Notes under the pieces: generated by a model
The model's input: the letters and a program-made list of their open reading frames with translations, nothing else
The model's database searches: none
What the model was told of the DNA's origin: nothing
Made by a program: the position numbers and the translations under genes
NCBI GenBank assembly: GCA_019137255.1
Contig: WPDH01000006.1
Span: 186,001 to 250,000, forward strand
Reading direction: 5' to 3'
DNA from: Corinectria fuckeliana
Taxonomy: Eukaryota; Ascomycota; Sordariomycetes; Hypocreales; Nectriaceae
Length of the DNA stretch: 64,000 bases
Shown here: positions 32,813 through 46,402 of the stretch, one piece after another
Numbering within the stretch: position 1 is the stretch's first letter
How the letters are laid out: each line of letters begins with the position of its first letter

Positions 32813-35800
32813 ACACTGTGTTAAGCCTTTTTTAGTAAATAGGGCTAATAATAGATAGTATTATTTAAGTTGGCTTAATATATATTAAAAAATTAAGGCT
32901 ATATTAGAATTTTTAACCTTATATTAAAGTTAAAAATTATATTAATATTTAATATTATTTTTAGAATAATATAATCTTAACTTACTTTATATAATATCTA
33001 ATATATTTTTGCTTATTAGGTTTCTAGATTAACTCTATTTAAGATAGTAATAGCCTAAAGATACTTTTTAATTTACTTATTATATAAAAATAGCTAAGTA
33101 CTAAAATTACTATTTCTTTAGTAAGATAAGATTAAATCTCTTAGCTTTTAAGATATTTAATTCTTATCTTAGAGTATTAGGTTTTTTTTATTTATAATAA
33201 GAGTTATTAAGCTATAATATAAAACACTTAAGTATAGTATATTATAAATAAGATATAGTAAATTTCTTCTCTTATTTAGTATATTTATTCTAAAAGATAA
33301 GTTAGAAAGTAAACTTAAACTATATTTCTATAGAATATATAAATACTAATAGTATATTATAAAATAAAGCTAGTCTTATAATATTCTTATTCTTATACTT
33401 ATCTTATAATCTTAAACCACTTTAAGCTCTAAGCTTACTATCTTTTTACTAAACTTAAAAGAAACTTCTTTTAAGATCTTATAATATCTAATTTCTATTT
33501 AGATTTTAGTATTACTTATAGTTATATTACCTATTATATTACTTATTATATTACTTATAATTATATTCTTAAAACTCTAATACTTCTTATTAGTAATAGT
33601 AAAGTTATAAAAATCACTATTATCTTTTAGATCTTAAATAGGGTTTATAGTTAGTTTAAGAGATATAATTATATTAGCTAAGATTAATAAAGTAGTAGTA
33701 TTAATTATAGTATTACTATTATCTAAACCTAGACTTTTCTTTTTAATAATAGCTAAATTAAGATAATTAGTTTATATAGTTATATAAACTTTATTAAGTA
33801 ATATAAGGTTAAGAATAATATTAATTATATTTAGTTTTATCTTATTAATACTATAATTATTAATAGTAGAGAAGTAGGCTAAGTAATAATTTTTATTCTG
33901 CTTTATAACTTAAGTATAAGATATAATTATATTATTTATCTTATTCTTATTATTATCTTTAAAGCTATTTATAGTTATAAGTTCTAAAGTTTTTATAAGT
34001 TTCTAAGCTTTTTTAATAAACTAAAAAGTTTAAGTTCTATTAATCTTATTATTCTTATAAATATTTTTATTTAGATTAAGCTTTTTATACTAAGCTATAT
34101 TTACTAGCTTCTAAACAGATAAATTCTTTTCTCTTTTTTATATTTTAAATCTTTTTATTATATCTACTTTTCTATTATCTTTATCTTTATTAGAAGAAAT
34201 CTTAGCTTTTATTTTAATATAGGTACTACTAGTATTTAAAACCTTAGTATTATTCTCTTTATTATTACTAGTAGAAGCTACTTATTTACCCTTTTTTAGT
34301 TTCTTTTAGGATTTTTAAGTTATAAAAGTATTATCTTACTTATACTTAGTCTTAGTAGTAAGAGGTTTTTATAAATTCTTATTAATATTTATCTTAAATG
34401 CTTTACTAGTAATCTTAGTAGGTATTCCTCTCTTATATTCTAAGTTACTAAAAATAAAGCTCTTTTTTATCTTAAGAGTGTTTATAAGTAGATAAACTTT
34501 AAAAGGTAAACTATCTAGAGTATAAAACTTAAGAGCTTCTTATTAGAGAATATTTATATAGTTTAAGTGCTTCTTAGTAAACTAGAACTAGAATATAAGG
34601 TAATAATCTTTACTATAATTCTTAAGTCTAAGTAGTGCTCTTAGAAACTATATAATTATTAGCCTAAGTGTTCTTTTATGTTTTTTACTAGCCTTTTTAC
34701 TATTTTTATTATCTTTAATAGTATCTTTATAAGCTTTTAAGAATAATTAGTAGATACTATTATTAGCTGTAAAGTAATTACTATATATAGCTAGCCTTAG
34801 TACTGCTTTTTTTTATAGTTTGCTTAATTCTTAAGAAGCTATCTATTAGATAATATTAGTAGTAATTAAAAATAGTAAAATAAGATAAATATACCTTTAA
34901 GTAGTAATATTATAATTATATAACTCTAATAGTACTCTTCTAAGCACTAATAAATATTAGAATTATTTACTAGGATTAATTAGAAAAGAAATAAGATAAG
35001 CTTAGATAGGATTATTTTTACTACTAAGTTTAATCTCTATTAATAATAGAGTTTAGAGATACTATAGTAATACTTAATTAAGTTTTTAAGTTATACTTTA
35101 TAAAGATAAGATAGTAAAAGATAATAAGTTAAGTAAAAGAATAGTATTATATAACTAAGAGCTATTATTTATTTTTTATACTACTTATAAATAAGTATAA
35201 ATTTATTAGGGTATAAAATAAGAGATGCCTAACCTTTATAATTATTCTTTATTTAGTAATATAAAAATAAAGAAACTAGTAATTAAAGTATAAGAGGCTT
35301 ATAAAATATCCTAAACTTAACTACTTTCTTAGCTCTTAACTTTTACTATTATAAATAACTATTTTTTAAATCTTAAATACTAGTATATTTTTATTACTTT
35401 TACTTTTATTCTTACTTATACTTAATTACTTATTCTCTTAGAGTATATAAAGAAAATTAATAAACTAGATAGACTATATTACTATTTTAATTCTTAGCAT
35501 CTAGTGTTTTACTAGCTTTATTATCTTTTAAGGCTTATAATTCTAAGGCTTTATCTAATTCTTACTAAACCTTATCTATAATATAATATTAGAGGCTTAT
35601 AAACTATTCTAGGTTAGTTAAGGTTAATAAACTAGAACTTTAAGATAAGATAAGACTAGTAGCAGGTTTTAGCTCTTCTAAAGAATTAATAGTAGGTGTT
35701 TTTAGTAATATAGTAGTAAGATATATATCTGCTAGTTAAGTTAGTAATTATTATAAAATATAAAATAATATTATATATATAAGCTAAAAATTATAAGAAC

Positions 35801-38800
35801 CTAGGTTTTTATAGTAGTATATAGTATAAGAATAAAGTTAAGATTATTAGATATATTACTAGAGGTGTAAACTATATATTAAAATATAAAAAAGTTCTAT
35901 AAAATAATTTATTAGCTAAAGAGCGTAAAAGGACTATATTTGCTAATTCTTATAATAAACACCTAGATAATATTTATTATCTTAATTTTACAGATAAATA
36001 TATATATTATCTTATATTATAATCTACTATAGTAAAATATAGTAAATATAAAAAGCTATTATAAAATATAAGTATATCTTATATACCTCTAAAAGATCTA
36101 TTATATAAAAAGGTATATTATAAATTATTACTAGCCTTTTCTTCTAGAAAATTCACTTAGGTTATAAATATATTAGAATACTAGCCTTAAAATAACACTA
36201 ATTAGTCTTATCTAGTTATCTTTATTAATATACTTACTAGTATAATTATAAAGAACTTTATACTTATTATAATAAAACCTAAATTTGTTATAGTTATTAG
36301 TTTTATTATTAATCTTACTATCTTACTAACTGTTATTTTTATTCTTATATTTACTATTATTACTCTTCTAGTATTTACTATTATATTTAGTTTTATACTA
36401 TAGCTTATATTAGTTATTATAGTAGTTATTATTAGGGTTATTATTATTATTATTAGGGTCTTACTTATTAGTAAGCTTATAAGGTTTTTTATGCTTTTTT
36501 CTTTTAGTATTCTTATATTTTATAGTAGCTTTAGCAAGTACTAGCTGTAGTAAAGTTAGAGACTTATCTCTAAGATACTTATCTCTAGAAGAAGAATTAC
36601 TACTAATATTTATATATTTATCACTCTATTTATTATACCTCTCCTAAGAGTCTTAATCCTTAGATAAGTTATTTTTAGTAAGAGCTTTTATAATTATAAG
36701 AATATATAGATTTAAGTTATTATTAAAGATAGATTTATCTTTTTTTATAGATATATATTTTTTCTTTTTCTGTTTTAGTATTATCTTAATATTCTTACTA
36801 TATAGGATTATAGACTTAAGTTTTATTATTTTAGATAGTTAAGAGAGTTAAGCCTAAATAGCCTTCTTAGAGAATTATTTAGAACTATTATTAGTATTAT
36901 AGTTATTACTATTAACTAAGACTTTTTTATCACTTAGGTTAATATTTTGTTTAATATAATAGCTAAGGTTATACTAGATAACTATATATAGTTAGTAAAG
37001 GCTTATTTTATAATAGAAATAAGATAAAGTACTTTTATATTAAGCTTTAAGCTTAGGCTTTAACTTGTTTAAGCTAATATAGTTATTTATAAACTTAGCT
37101 ATAGCTATAAAATTTTTAAGAGTAAACCTTTCCTTTAAGTGCTTATAGATTTATTTAGAATTTATCTTCTCTTATAGTATAAGAGATATCTTATAAAGCT
37201 CTATAAGGTAACTTTATATTACTAGTAAGAAATAACACTTAAACTTATAATATAAAATTAATATACTCTAAAGTTTTTTAGTATTATGCTTTTTTATATT
37301 ACTATATTATTACTAAACTTATATTAAGCTTCTTAAATAATCTTCTTCTTATTATAGTTAACTAAGCTGTTAAAGTAGTATAAGATTAGAATATCCTTTA
37401 GGTTATAATTAAAGTGATATAAGAATATAACTTAGTAGCTTAGCTTAAATTTATTAAAGGTTACTTAGATATTATTTATTTACTAAGCTTACTTATATCT
37501 TTAGTAGTAATATCTAAGAGAAGTATTCTTTAGGGCTTTAATAGTACTTTTCCTAGTTATAATAACTATATTTACCTTACGAAAAGTTAGCTACTAGTAT
37601 TATTATATATTAAGAGAGGTATAAAGTTAATTTACCTTAATACAGTTAAGATACTAATACTTATTCTTACTTAGGTAGTATCTCTTTTATATATAGTCAC
37701 CTTTTATCACTATAAAGTGTAAGTAATAGAAAGTATAGTAACTATAAAAACATACTTAGTGAGGGCTTTAAGTCTAGTAGTATAATATAGCCTAAAGCTA
37801 GCCTGCTATTATTCACTTAAGTAGCAGACTAAGTACTATTTTTAGAACCTAGTAGTAGTATTATATAAGAAGTCTTAGTAGTATCTTATTTCTAGAAGTT
37901 AAGAGGGTGTTTTTTATATTACTTTCTTAGCTTATCTTGTTAGCTCTTAGGGTGTTAATACTTCTAACTTTATAATTTTATTATAATAAACAAAAGATTT
38001 ATAAGATTATAACTAAGAAGAAACAGATTTAATAGAGGGCTAGAAGAGCTAGAGATTTATAATTTAGATTATAGTATATAATTCTAGATAATATAAGGTT
38101 ATAAATTCTTAGCAGGCTAGGTAGTAAGATTAAAGTTTATTAAAATATATATAGCTACACTAAGTAATATAAGCAGGGTAAGTACTTCTTATTATTAGGT
38201 AACTTAGCGATTTTATATTTTAGGGCTTATAATAATTTCTATATATACTATAAGAGACTTATAGTAAATAAGATAAATAAGATAAAAACAGTTTAGCTAA
38301 ACTATAATATAATAAGAATATTCTTTCTTATATATTATATACTAAAACTAATAATTATATAAATATACCTGTTTAGAATAAAAACCAGCTGCTTATCTTA
38401 ACACTTAGGCAGGATAACCTTATTATATTTAAGAGCTAAGCAGCTAAGATAGGTATTATAGAGGAGAAAGCACTCTACCCCTCCTAGAAGAAGCTATTAA
38501 AAAGGTGAAAAACTAGAGATTATAACCTATAAGAAGAAAAAAATAAACTATCTTAGCCTATAAAAACAGATATAGTTACTTTACAAAACCTAATACTATT
38601 AAGTAAAGCTATTAGTATAAATATTAACAAATAGCTAAACTTAGCTGATCTTAGGTTATTATCTTAGTAAGACTTTATAATATCTGACTTAAAGGGTATT
38701 ACTAGAGTAGATAATATTTAAACTTAGTATTATAAAACTAGGTCTAAGATAGAGAGCGCTTTTAGGTAAGTAAACTAAATAATTTAAGCTATTACTAATC

Positions 38801-41599
38801 CTCTTAATAATAATATAAGAACTTTAGACCTAAGCTATAAGTCTTAAGATATAATAATAAATATAGCTAACTAAGAATTTTATATCTTATATACTAATAG
38901 CTCTCTAATTTATAATAAGAAATTTAGCTATATTAACTTAACACTACTTAATAATAATATTAGATTTAATTTTAAGTTAAGTAAGCCTAATAACACTAAT
39001 AAGACTACTAAGTTTATAATACTAGATATAATATTAGAAATACTTATAGTAGCTTATAATCTAGTATAAATACTCCTTAAGAATCTAATAAGTAATATTT
39101 TTTAGCCCCTAAAAGATTTAATACTTTTATTATTTAAGACAGTTCTTATTATCTAGGAGTAATAGCACACTATATCTTAAGAAGAATACTACTAACTTAT
39201 TAAAATTCTCTAGCTTGTTAGTAATATAAAAGAACTTAAAGGTCTTATAAAATATAAAGACACTCTAAGCTACTATTTTAACTAAAGTTTACCTCTTATC
39301 TCACTTTATTATTATATTATATTACTTAACCTAGTAGTACTCCTATTTAGAAGTAAACTTAAAGAAGATATATTAGTTTTTAACCTTAAATTATTTCTTA
39401 AAGTATTTCTTAACTCTAAAATAAATATAAATAAGATTTATTATAGTTTCACTTAGTATATAAATAGTTATATCTTAAACTTATAAAAAGTAACCTAGTA
39501 AGGTTAGTCTATTAGAATAATATTAGGATATTATATTTAAGATAATATAAAGAAACTAATTTAGCTATTAGATTTTATCTAGTAGATATAATAAAATAGT
39601 ATAAAGTAGCAACTAAGCTAAGTAATCTAGTATAGTCTTAACTATATAAATAATATAAAAGCAGCTAGCACTATAAGATATAAGATACTTAAAGTCTAAG
39701 AGGTTTATTTTGTAAAAGCACTTCTTAAATATGCTTAAGACTTAAGCTACTAGGCTAGGTTTTTACAACTTAGTAATAAGTAAGAAGAGCTTATTATCTT
39801 CTCTAATATTATATACCTAATTAAACCTAGTTGTATTTAAGAACATCTTAATACTTATCTTAACTATAAATTTAACCTAACTGCTATTATAAGCCTAGCA
39901 CTTAGCTATTATTTCACAGTTTGCTATTTCTTTAGTAAAGCATATAGTCACTTTTAACTAATAATAATTATAAGCCCTCTCTAAGCAGAAAAGGAGATTA
40001 TAATATACTTATACTAGTATTTAGAAATATACTTTACTAATACTTTTATAATCTTACTTCTATTCTTACTTTTTATTAATACTTTTAGTTTTTACTAAAA
40101 TATATACTAATCTATTATAAGATTCTACCTAATACTCTAGTTTTTTAATAAGAGACTTTAAAATAAGCAAAAGAGTTTAATCTCTCTTACTTTTAGCCTT
40201 TTTAGATTAAAGTTTATAAATACTATTAAATACTTAGCTTTTCTTACTAGGTTAGATAAAGGTATTAAGCTTACTATTAGTAGTAGGCAAAAGCTTTTTA
40301 TCTACTTATTTATTAATTATATTATTAGTAATATACTCTTATAAGAACTACTCTTAGGATATCTTAAGCTTATAGTAAACATACTATATTAATACTATCT
40401 TATCTGTAATTAAGAATGTCTAAAACTTAACTTTAATATTATTAAGTTTAGCTAGTATAGTAAGTAAACCTATTATAATATTATATAAATTAAGTAAATA
40501 ACTATAAAAACCTAGTAAGAATAAGTATTATATAAACTTAGCCTTTATAGTAATTAGAAACTAATAGATACTCTTAGTAAAAACTCTTCTTATTTATTCT
40601 CTAGTAGGCTATTACTAAAATTTATCTGTTTTATAAGTATAATTACCCTCACTCTTAATATTATATAAAGTTATCTAATTAATACTGCTTATTCTAAGTA
40701 CTAAAAACTTATAAGATAGCTTTTTATTTTAATTTTTAAGAAGCTAAGTATTCTTACTATTATAGCCTGTAAAGAGGTAAATAAAGTCTTTTATACTTTT
40801 TTATTCCTGCTAAGATAGAAGTGATTATAGTCTTCTAGCTGCTATCTTAAATCCTAGTAAATATAAGAATTTATATATAGCACTATTATCCTCCTAATTA
40901 TACTCTAAGTCTAGCTAAAAGCTAAATATATTAAGAAAGAACTTTATAGCCTCTTAAAAGCACTTACTAAAAACTTCTTCTCTCTTAATACTTTTTCTTA
41001 TAATACTAGAAACTTCTAGGCTGTAAAATAGCTATTAGTAGTCTGCTAGGTTTTTACTAAATCTACTCTTACTATATATAGCCTTTTTATATACTTAAAT
41101 ATTACTAGCTTTTAGTTAGATATTATAGCTAAGTGTAAAGTGTTTTAATTTCTTATATATATATATATAACTTTAAGTTAACTAAAGAATAATAGTATAT
41201 TAATTAGCTCTTAAAATATTCTTAATATATTTTATAGTATCTATACTTACTCTAAGCCCTAGTATTAGCACACCTTAGTAAGATAGATAAAACCTAATAA
41301 TTATTATTTACTATTTTAAACTTTAGAGCTTTATAGCTAGCTCCTCTACTATTAGTATTTAGCAAGTTTATAAATTATTAATCTATTATTACTAAGATGC
41401 TTTATAGTACTTAAGTATAAGAATAGAAATAGGATAAGATTACTAGCTTAAAAGTAAAAAAAGAACTTCTAAATGTTTATATAAGGTTATACTACTTAGA
41501 AGTCACTAAGAAATATAGTAGATATAATATAGTCTTTATATTTCTTAGTGAAGATAAATATAAGTGAGTTACTAGATATACTATTTTAAACTCTAGCTG

Positions 41600-41770
41600 T
41601 GTAAGAGTTAAAGTAGTATACCTAACCTTTAATAGAAAGTCTTAGCTGTAAGGCTAAAAAGATTAAATAATTTAAGTAAGCTATATCACTTAATTATACT
41701 ATATAACAGGTTATAAGAGAGCTCTCTTAGTAAGCTCTTAGTAAGCTCTCTGCTTAGCTGTACTCTTATA
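41600..41770 (-). repeat. LTR copy 1 of the TRIM-like element
   Basis: 171 bp, beginning TGTAAGAGTTAAAG and ending TGTACTCTTATA. It retains the TG end that copy 2 has lost. It would be the 3' LTR if the element is read on the minus strand. Confidence 0.8.
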
Positions 41771-42065
41771 ATTATCCCCCCCTCTTAATAGTACATCCTA
41801 AGCTGCTAGCTTATTAGTAGGCATAGTATAGCCTTTTCTGCTCTAGGTGTAAGCAGTCTCTTCTGCACTATTATAAAGAGTTAGCCCCTATAAGGTTAGA
41901 AACATAGTAACCTTATTATACCTATATATATATATATGTTAGAGGGTGGCCTAACTCTTAAGCTTAAGATAACTACTACTATTAACCCCTAAGGCTTTAG
42001 TTATAGTAGGCAACTATATATATTTATTCTTATAAGCTTAGCACTTATTATAGTTATAAAGTTTA

Positions 42066-42110
42066 GTAGGGATTTAAACTTATAACCTTCTGTATAATAC
42101 TAGACCTAAT
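42066..42110 (-). repeat. RIP-altered tRNA-like box pair inside the TRIM-like element
   Basis: On the minus strand TAGGTCTAGTA (A-box-like) is followed by GGTTATAAGTTTAAATCCC, which becomes a good B box if two T are restored to C. It lies just inside LTR copy 2. It could be a primer-related or SINE-derived segment. Confidence 0.3.
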
Positions 42111-42125
42111 ATATACTTAAATAAT

Positions 42126-42296
42126 TATAAGAGTTAGAGTAGTATACCTAACCTTTAATAGAAAGTCTTAGCTGTAAGGCTAAAAAGATTAAACAATTTA
42201 AGTAAGCTATATCACTTAATTATACTATATAACAGGTTATAAGAGAGCTCTCTTAGTAAGCTCTTAGTAAGCTCTCTACTTAGCTGTACTCTTATA
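42126..42296 (-). repeat. LTR copy 2 of the TRIM-like element
   Basis: 171 bp, beginning TATAAGAGTTAGAG (TG changed to TA) and ending TGTACTCTTATA. It aligns without gaps to copy 1 by eye. Confidence 0.8.
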
Positions 42297-45200
42297 AGCT
42301 AATAAAAGGAACTAAAGAATATAAAGCTAATATTAGTATAATAAATTTTTATAATCTTATAGTAATACTTATTAACTATAAGAATATCTACCTTATAATT
42401 TTACTTTTACTTAATAAGTGTTTTAAAAATATATATCTTAATATTTATAAGATCTTTTAGTACCTTTAAGAAACCTGCCCTAAACTTATAAGATTACTTA
42501 ATTATTAATCTAAAGATAAACTAGAGTTTAAAGACTTATTATAGTTAGCTATTACTACTAACAGTTTATATAAGAAGCCTCTTACCCTCTATTAAGTCTT
42601 CTATTTAAAGTTAAAAATAATAACTAGAATAAATTTTAAAAAGATATAAAATATTAAATCTCTTAATCTTAACTACCTATTTATATAAATACTAAAAGAA
42701 GCCTATTAGATAGATTATAAAGTTAAAATACTTACCTACTTAGGTAAAAAGAATATCTAGTAGGTTTAAAAATTATTATTTGTAACTTAGTATATAAAAA
42801 TAAATACCTCTTATTAGGCATTCTTATAATAAATATTATTTATAATATAGCCTTAAGCTAATCTTATTTATAAACTCTAAGTATAAGAGTACTTACTTAT
42901 ATTTTACTATTAGTGATTTTATAAAAGTTAAGATATAATATATATATCTTATTAGCTTATTTGTTTATTCTTATATAATAATAAAGTATATTTTTATATA
43001 GGTTAAGTTTATATCTCTAATAAATTTAGAAGATAGTAATATAAAAGAATTAGTCTTAGAAGTTCTAATCTATAAGTTAGATAGTAGATAGGTGATTATA
43101 AGCTTGCTAAGTATTACCCTAAAGAGTATATAAATAGTATTATAATATAGTAATATATTTTTATTTATCTTATATAAGGTTTATTTTATATAGTATATAT
43201 AAAGTAGAGATTTTATAGTTTTATTTAATCTAATTAAACTTATACTATTTATATTATATATCCTAAGTGTCTAATAAATCCTTCTAATCTTATTATACTT
43301 TTTTACTCTTAGAAACTCTTAGTGTTTTATACTTTTAGCTTACACTAATAAAAATATCCTAGTTTATACTATAATAATTAAGAATATTTTATATTTTTAG
43401 TTTACTTAATACTCTCTATATGTTTACTCTTAGTGCTTTATAATTTTATACTAAGACTATATTAGATACTATAAGGCTAGTTAGTAAGTAGTACTAAGTA
43501 AAAGGTATATACTTATTATTAGCTAGTACTTAACTAAAATAAAAAGCTTAAGCTTAAAATCTTATTACTATATTAACTTTTTATTTTCTCCTCTTTTTAT
43601 ATTTCTAGTTATTATTAATATTATTTTTAACTATCTTACTATATATTATATTTATTTTTATAATTACTAGAGTTATCTAGTCTACTATTATAAATCTCTA
43701 TTAAGTTATAACTATTATTATTAAGCTCTTTAGAGTGTTTTTTATATAAGTGTTACTATACTACTAAGTCTTAATCCCTTCTGTCTTAAGGTATTACTTA
43801 TTACTAATCGCTTATATTACTAGGTATTTTTAAGTCCTTTTAGTATATTTTACTTCTAATTATTTCTAATACTCTAATATTCTTTTAACCTTCTTATAGT
43901 AGGTTCTAAAGCATCTTTTATATTATTAGTATTTTTATCTCTTATTTCTTATACTATATTTTTATTCCTCTCTAATTAGTAATAATTCTTTATTCTCTTA
44001 TCTTTTAAGCTATTTTTAAGTTAGCTAGTATTTTATTTACTTAGTAATACTTATCTTTTTTAGTCTTATACTTTTAGTCTATATTACTAAATAAAACTTA
44101 AGATTTTATTTAAGTAGTTATACTATTTTAAACCTATAAGAATTACTTAACTATTCTTAAGAAGTATTAGATAATTTCTTTAAGCATAAAATATATCTCT
44201 TATACTATTAATATTATTAAGAGAGACTTATAATATAGTATAAGTTAAGTACTAAAGTAAGTTCTTTCTCTCTTAACTCTATCTTCTTCTTATAGTATTT
44301 TACTATATTAATCTAAATAAGTTAAGATAGTTACTAGCTTAAGATAACTATAAAACTATAAGAGTGCTATTATAACTAAATCTAGATTCTAACCTAGGTT
44401 AATACTAAGATTAGTTTAGGATTTTTTCTCTCTTTTTATAGTTTATAAGTATTATATTTATTACGCCTAGTAAAAAGGTATTTATTTATAAACAATTTAG
44501 TATTACTTTTTTTATAATAGATAGTATCTTACTTCTCTTAAGAATATATTATTTTACGTTTTAGCTTTATAGTATAAACTATTCTAATATAGTTAGTTAG
44601 TATAATACTATAACTAATATCTTATAAGTATTTATAAACTTACTAATAACTATTATTATAAGAACTATAAGTATTATTAAGGTTAGCTTATAAGTTTTAC
44701 TCTCTCTCTATTTTTTATTTTAGAAGGTCTACTAAAATCTTAGTAATATTAAAACTTAAATCTTAGCTATAAGAAGTATAAGAACTTTAACTATTATCTT
44801 AATACTAATATATATAGTAAGTATATCTTTAGAACTTAGATACTTTATCTACTAACTAAGCTTAAGTATCTTAGTAAATATTACTTATTTTATAAGTAAA
44901 AGTTTATCTTATTAAAGCTTATTACTAAAAGTATAAGAATTTAATATTAAGATAAGTATCTTAGAATATTATACTAATACTAAAGCTAATATTATCTAGC
45001 TTACTTTTATAGGCTTACTATCTTAGTAGCTTATAAGTATTAGGTTTTATAAGAGATATCTTAAGTAATACTTACTAGACTAGTAGACTACTTATATTAA
45101 TATAGCTAATCTTTTAGGATATAATCTAAGTAGTATATCTTAATATTAATAATAAGAGTTATAATAAGATAAGAGTTTAGCTTCTTATACTTTTAAGTAT

Positions 45201-46284
45201 AAAGAATTATTATAAGAAGTTCTAACTTTTCTTTCTGCTTATATTAAGTTATAAGCTTAGCTTTATAATATCTCTAATTAAAAAACCTTTATTTCTCTCT
45301 AATAATAACTAACTAAATAAATAAAAAAAGATAAATATATTTTCTAGCTAGAGCTAAGTTAATTAATTTAAAGTTTATTATATTATACTTTATTAAGAGG
45401 ATTTTAAGGCTTAGTAAGTTATACTAATTTAATTTCTTATACTAATATACTATATATTATATTTTAAGAGAAACAAATTTAATTTTAAGTATTACTAGCT
45501 TTTACTCTATTAAGATATTATAATTTTAAGTTAGTATAAGCAAGTTAGTATTTATATTTTATATAATATTAGACTTTAGTATTATAATAACTAGTATAAG
45601 CTTTACTAGAGTGATAAGTATAAGATAAGATAAGTATATCCTCTTAGTATATTTAAAATTTTTAATATACTAGTAAGACTAATTAAGATTTTTAGTCTAA
45701 ATAATAAATAATATTATAATACTTAGTAAAAACTTAGTTTTTAATATATTAAGAAATTCTCTTAGTATACTAATAATACTACTAGCTTAGGTTATTATAT
45801 AATTAGTAATATTAAGTATAAGATAAGAGAAAACCTAAGAGAAATAATAAAGTTATAAAGTAGTATATACTACTAGTATTTTATAACTATTAGGTATTAT
45901 AAAATTAATATTACTATTAAGTACTAAAGTTAAAATAAAATTATTTATAATATATTTATAATAATATAAATTAAATTAAGAGCTAACTAATAATAATATA
46001 AGATATTATATAAAAGCCTAAATAAGTAATTATTATTAAAAATAAATTATAAACTTATAGTATATACTAAGTAAAATAATATCTAGCTATAAAGGTGATT
46101 TTTATACTAATAAGCTATAACTATAAAATATACTATTAGGCTTAATATAAGATTTATAGCTAATACTATAAGCTTTATAATATATACTTAAATATCTTAT
46201 ACTATATTTATAATAATATACTAAAATAACCTAATAAGCTACTTATAAAACATATAGTATATACTAGACATGCTATTTTATTCT

Positions 46285-46402
46285 TACATATTTTACAACC
46301 CATATCTAAGCCATATTACGCTTAACACTATATTAACACTAGATAGTGTGCCCCACCCCCTGTGGAGACCATGTTAAAAACCCCCCCCCCCCAGGTAGGT
46401 AT
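46285..46402 (-). repeat. right terminal inverted repeat of the AT island
   Basis: On the complement, reading inward from 46402: ATACCTACC, T, twelve G (46381-46392 as C), TTTTT, AACATG, GGGGGTG, TTAATATA and GGCTTAGATATGGGTTGT. This mirrors the left end block by block. Confidence 0.7.

Larger units (their letters stand above)
41600..42296 (-). mobile_element. 697-bp miniature LTR element (TRIM-like), nested in the AT island
   Basis: Two 171-bp direct repeats (41600-41770 and 42126-42296) are almost identical; the few differences I see are transitions. Each has LTR-type ends: the first begins TGTAAGAGT and both end ACTCTTATA, so a TG..CA pair with a 9-bp inverted repeat has been RIP-altered. 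The element is flanked by AGCTG (41595-41599) and AGCTA (42297-42301), a 5-bp target duplication differing by one G-to-A. The 355-bp interior has no coding capacity. A purine run next to the left repeat (AAGAGGGGGGGA on the minus strand) suits a polypurine tract, so transcription would run on the minus strand. I see no clear primer binding site. Confidence 0.8.
32689..46402. mobile_element. 13.7 kb AT-rich, RIP-type repeat island bounded by inverted repeats
   Basis: A sharp compositional island: sampled lines range from about 13% to 40% GC, with TpA very abundant and CpA, TpG and CpG scarce, as expected when RIP has converted CpA to TpA. Every frame on both strands is broken by frequent TAA and TAG stops, and no coding region of any length survives. 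The composition is uneven: 37.5-42.3 kb is less depleted and the flanks more so, suggesting several elements of different age. The two ends match each other in inverted orientation (see the terminal repeats). I could not recognise a transposase, integrase or polymerase by eye. It splits two gene-dense regions. Confidence 0.85.

Noticed and set aside
38866..40419. A + strand frame in the AT island in which I saw only TAA and TAG stops and a faint aspartic-protease-like stretch near its start
   Set aside because: TGA is depleted everywhere in RIP DNA because TpG is lost, and the stop density is no lower than expected from composition. The protease resemblance lacks the key aspartate. It is not enough for a call.
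32689..46402. Interpretation of the AT island as a centromere, a Starship element or a CRISPR array
   Set aside because: 13.7 kb is too short for a typical filamentous-fungal regional centromere, no tyrosine recombinase gene or cargo is visible, and there are no regularly spaced short repeats.
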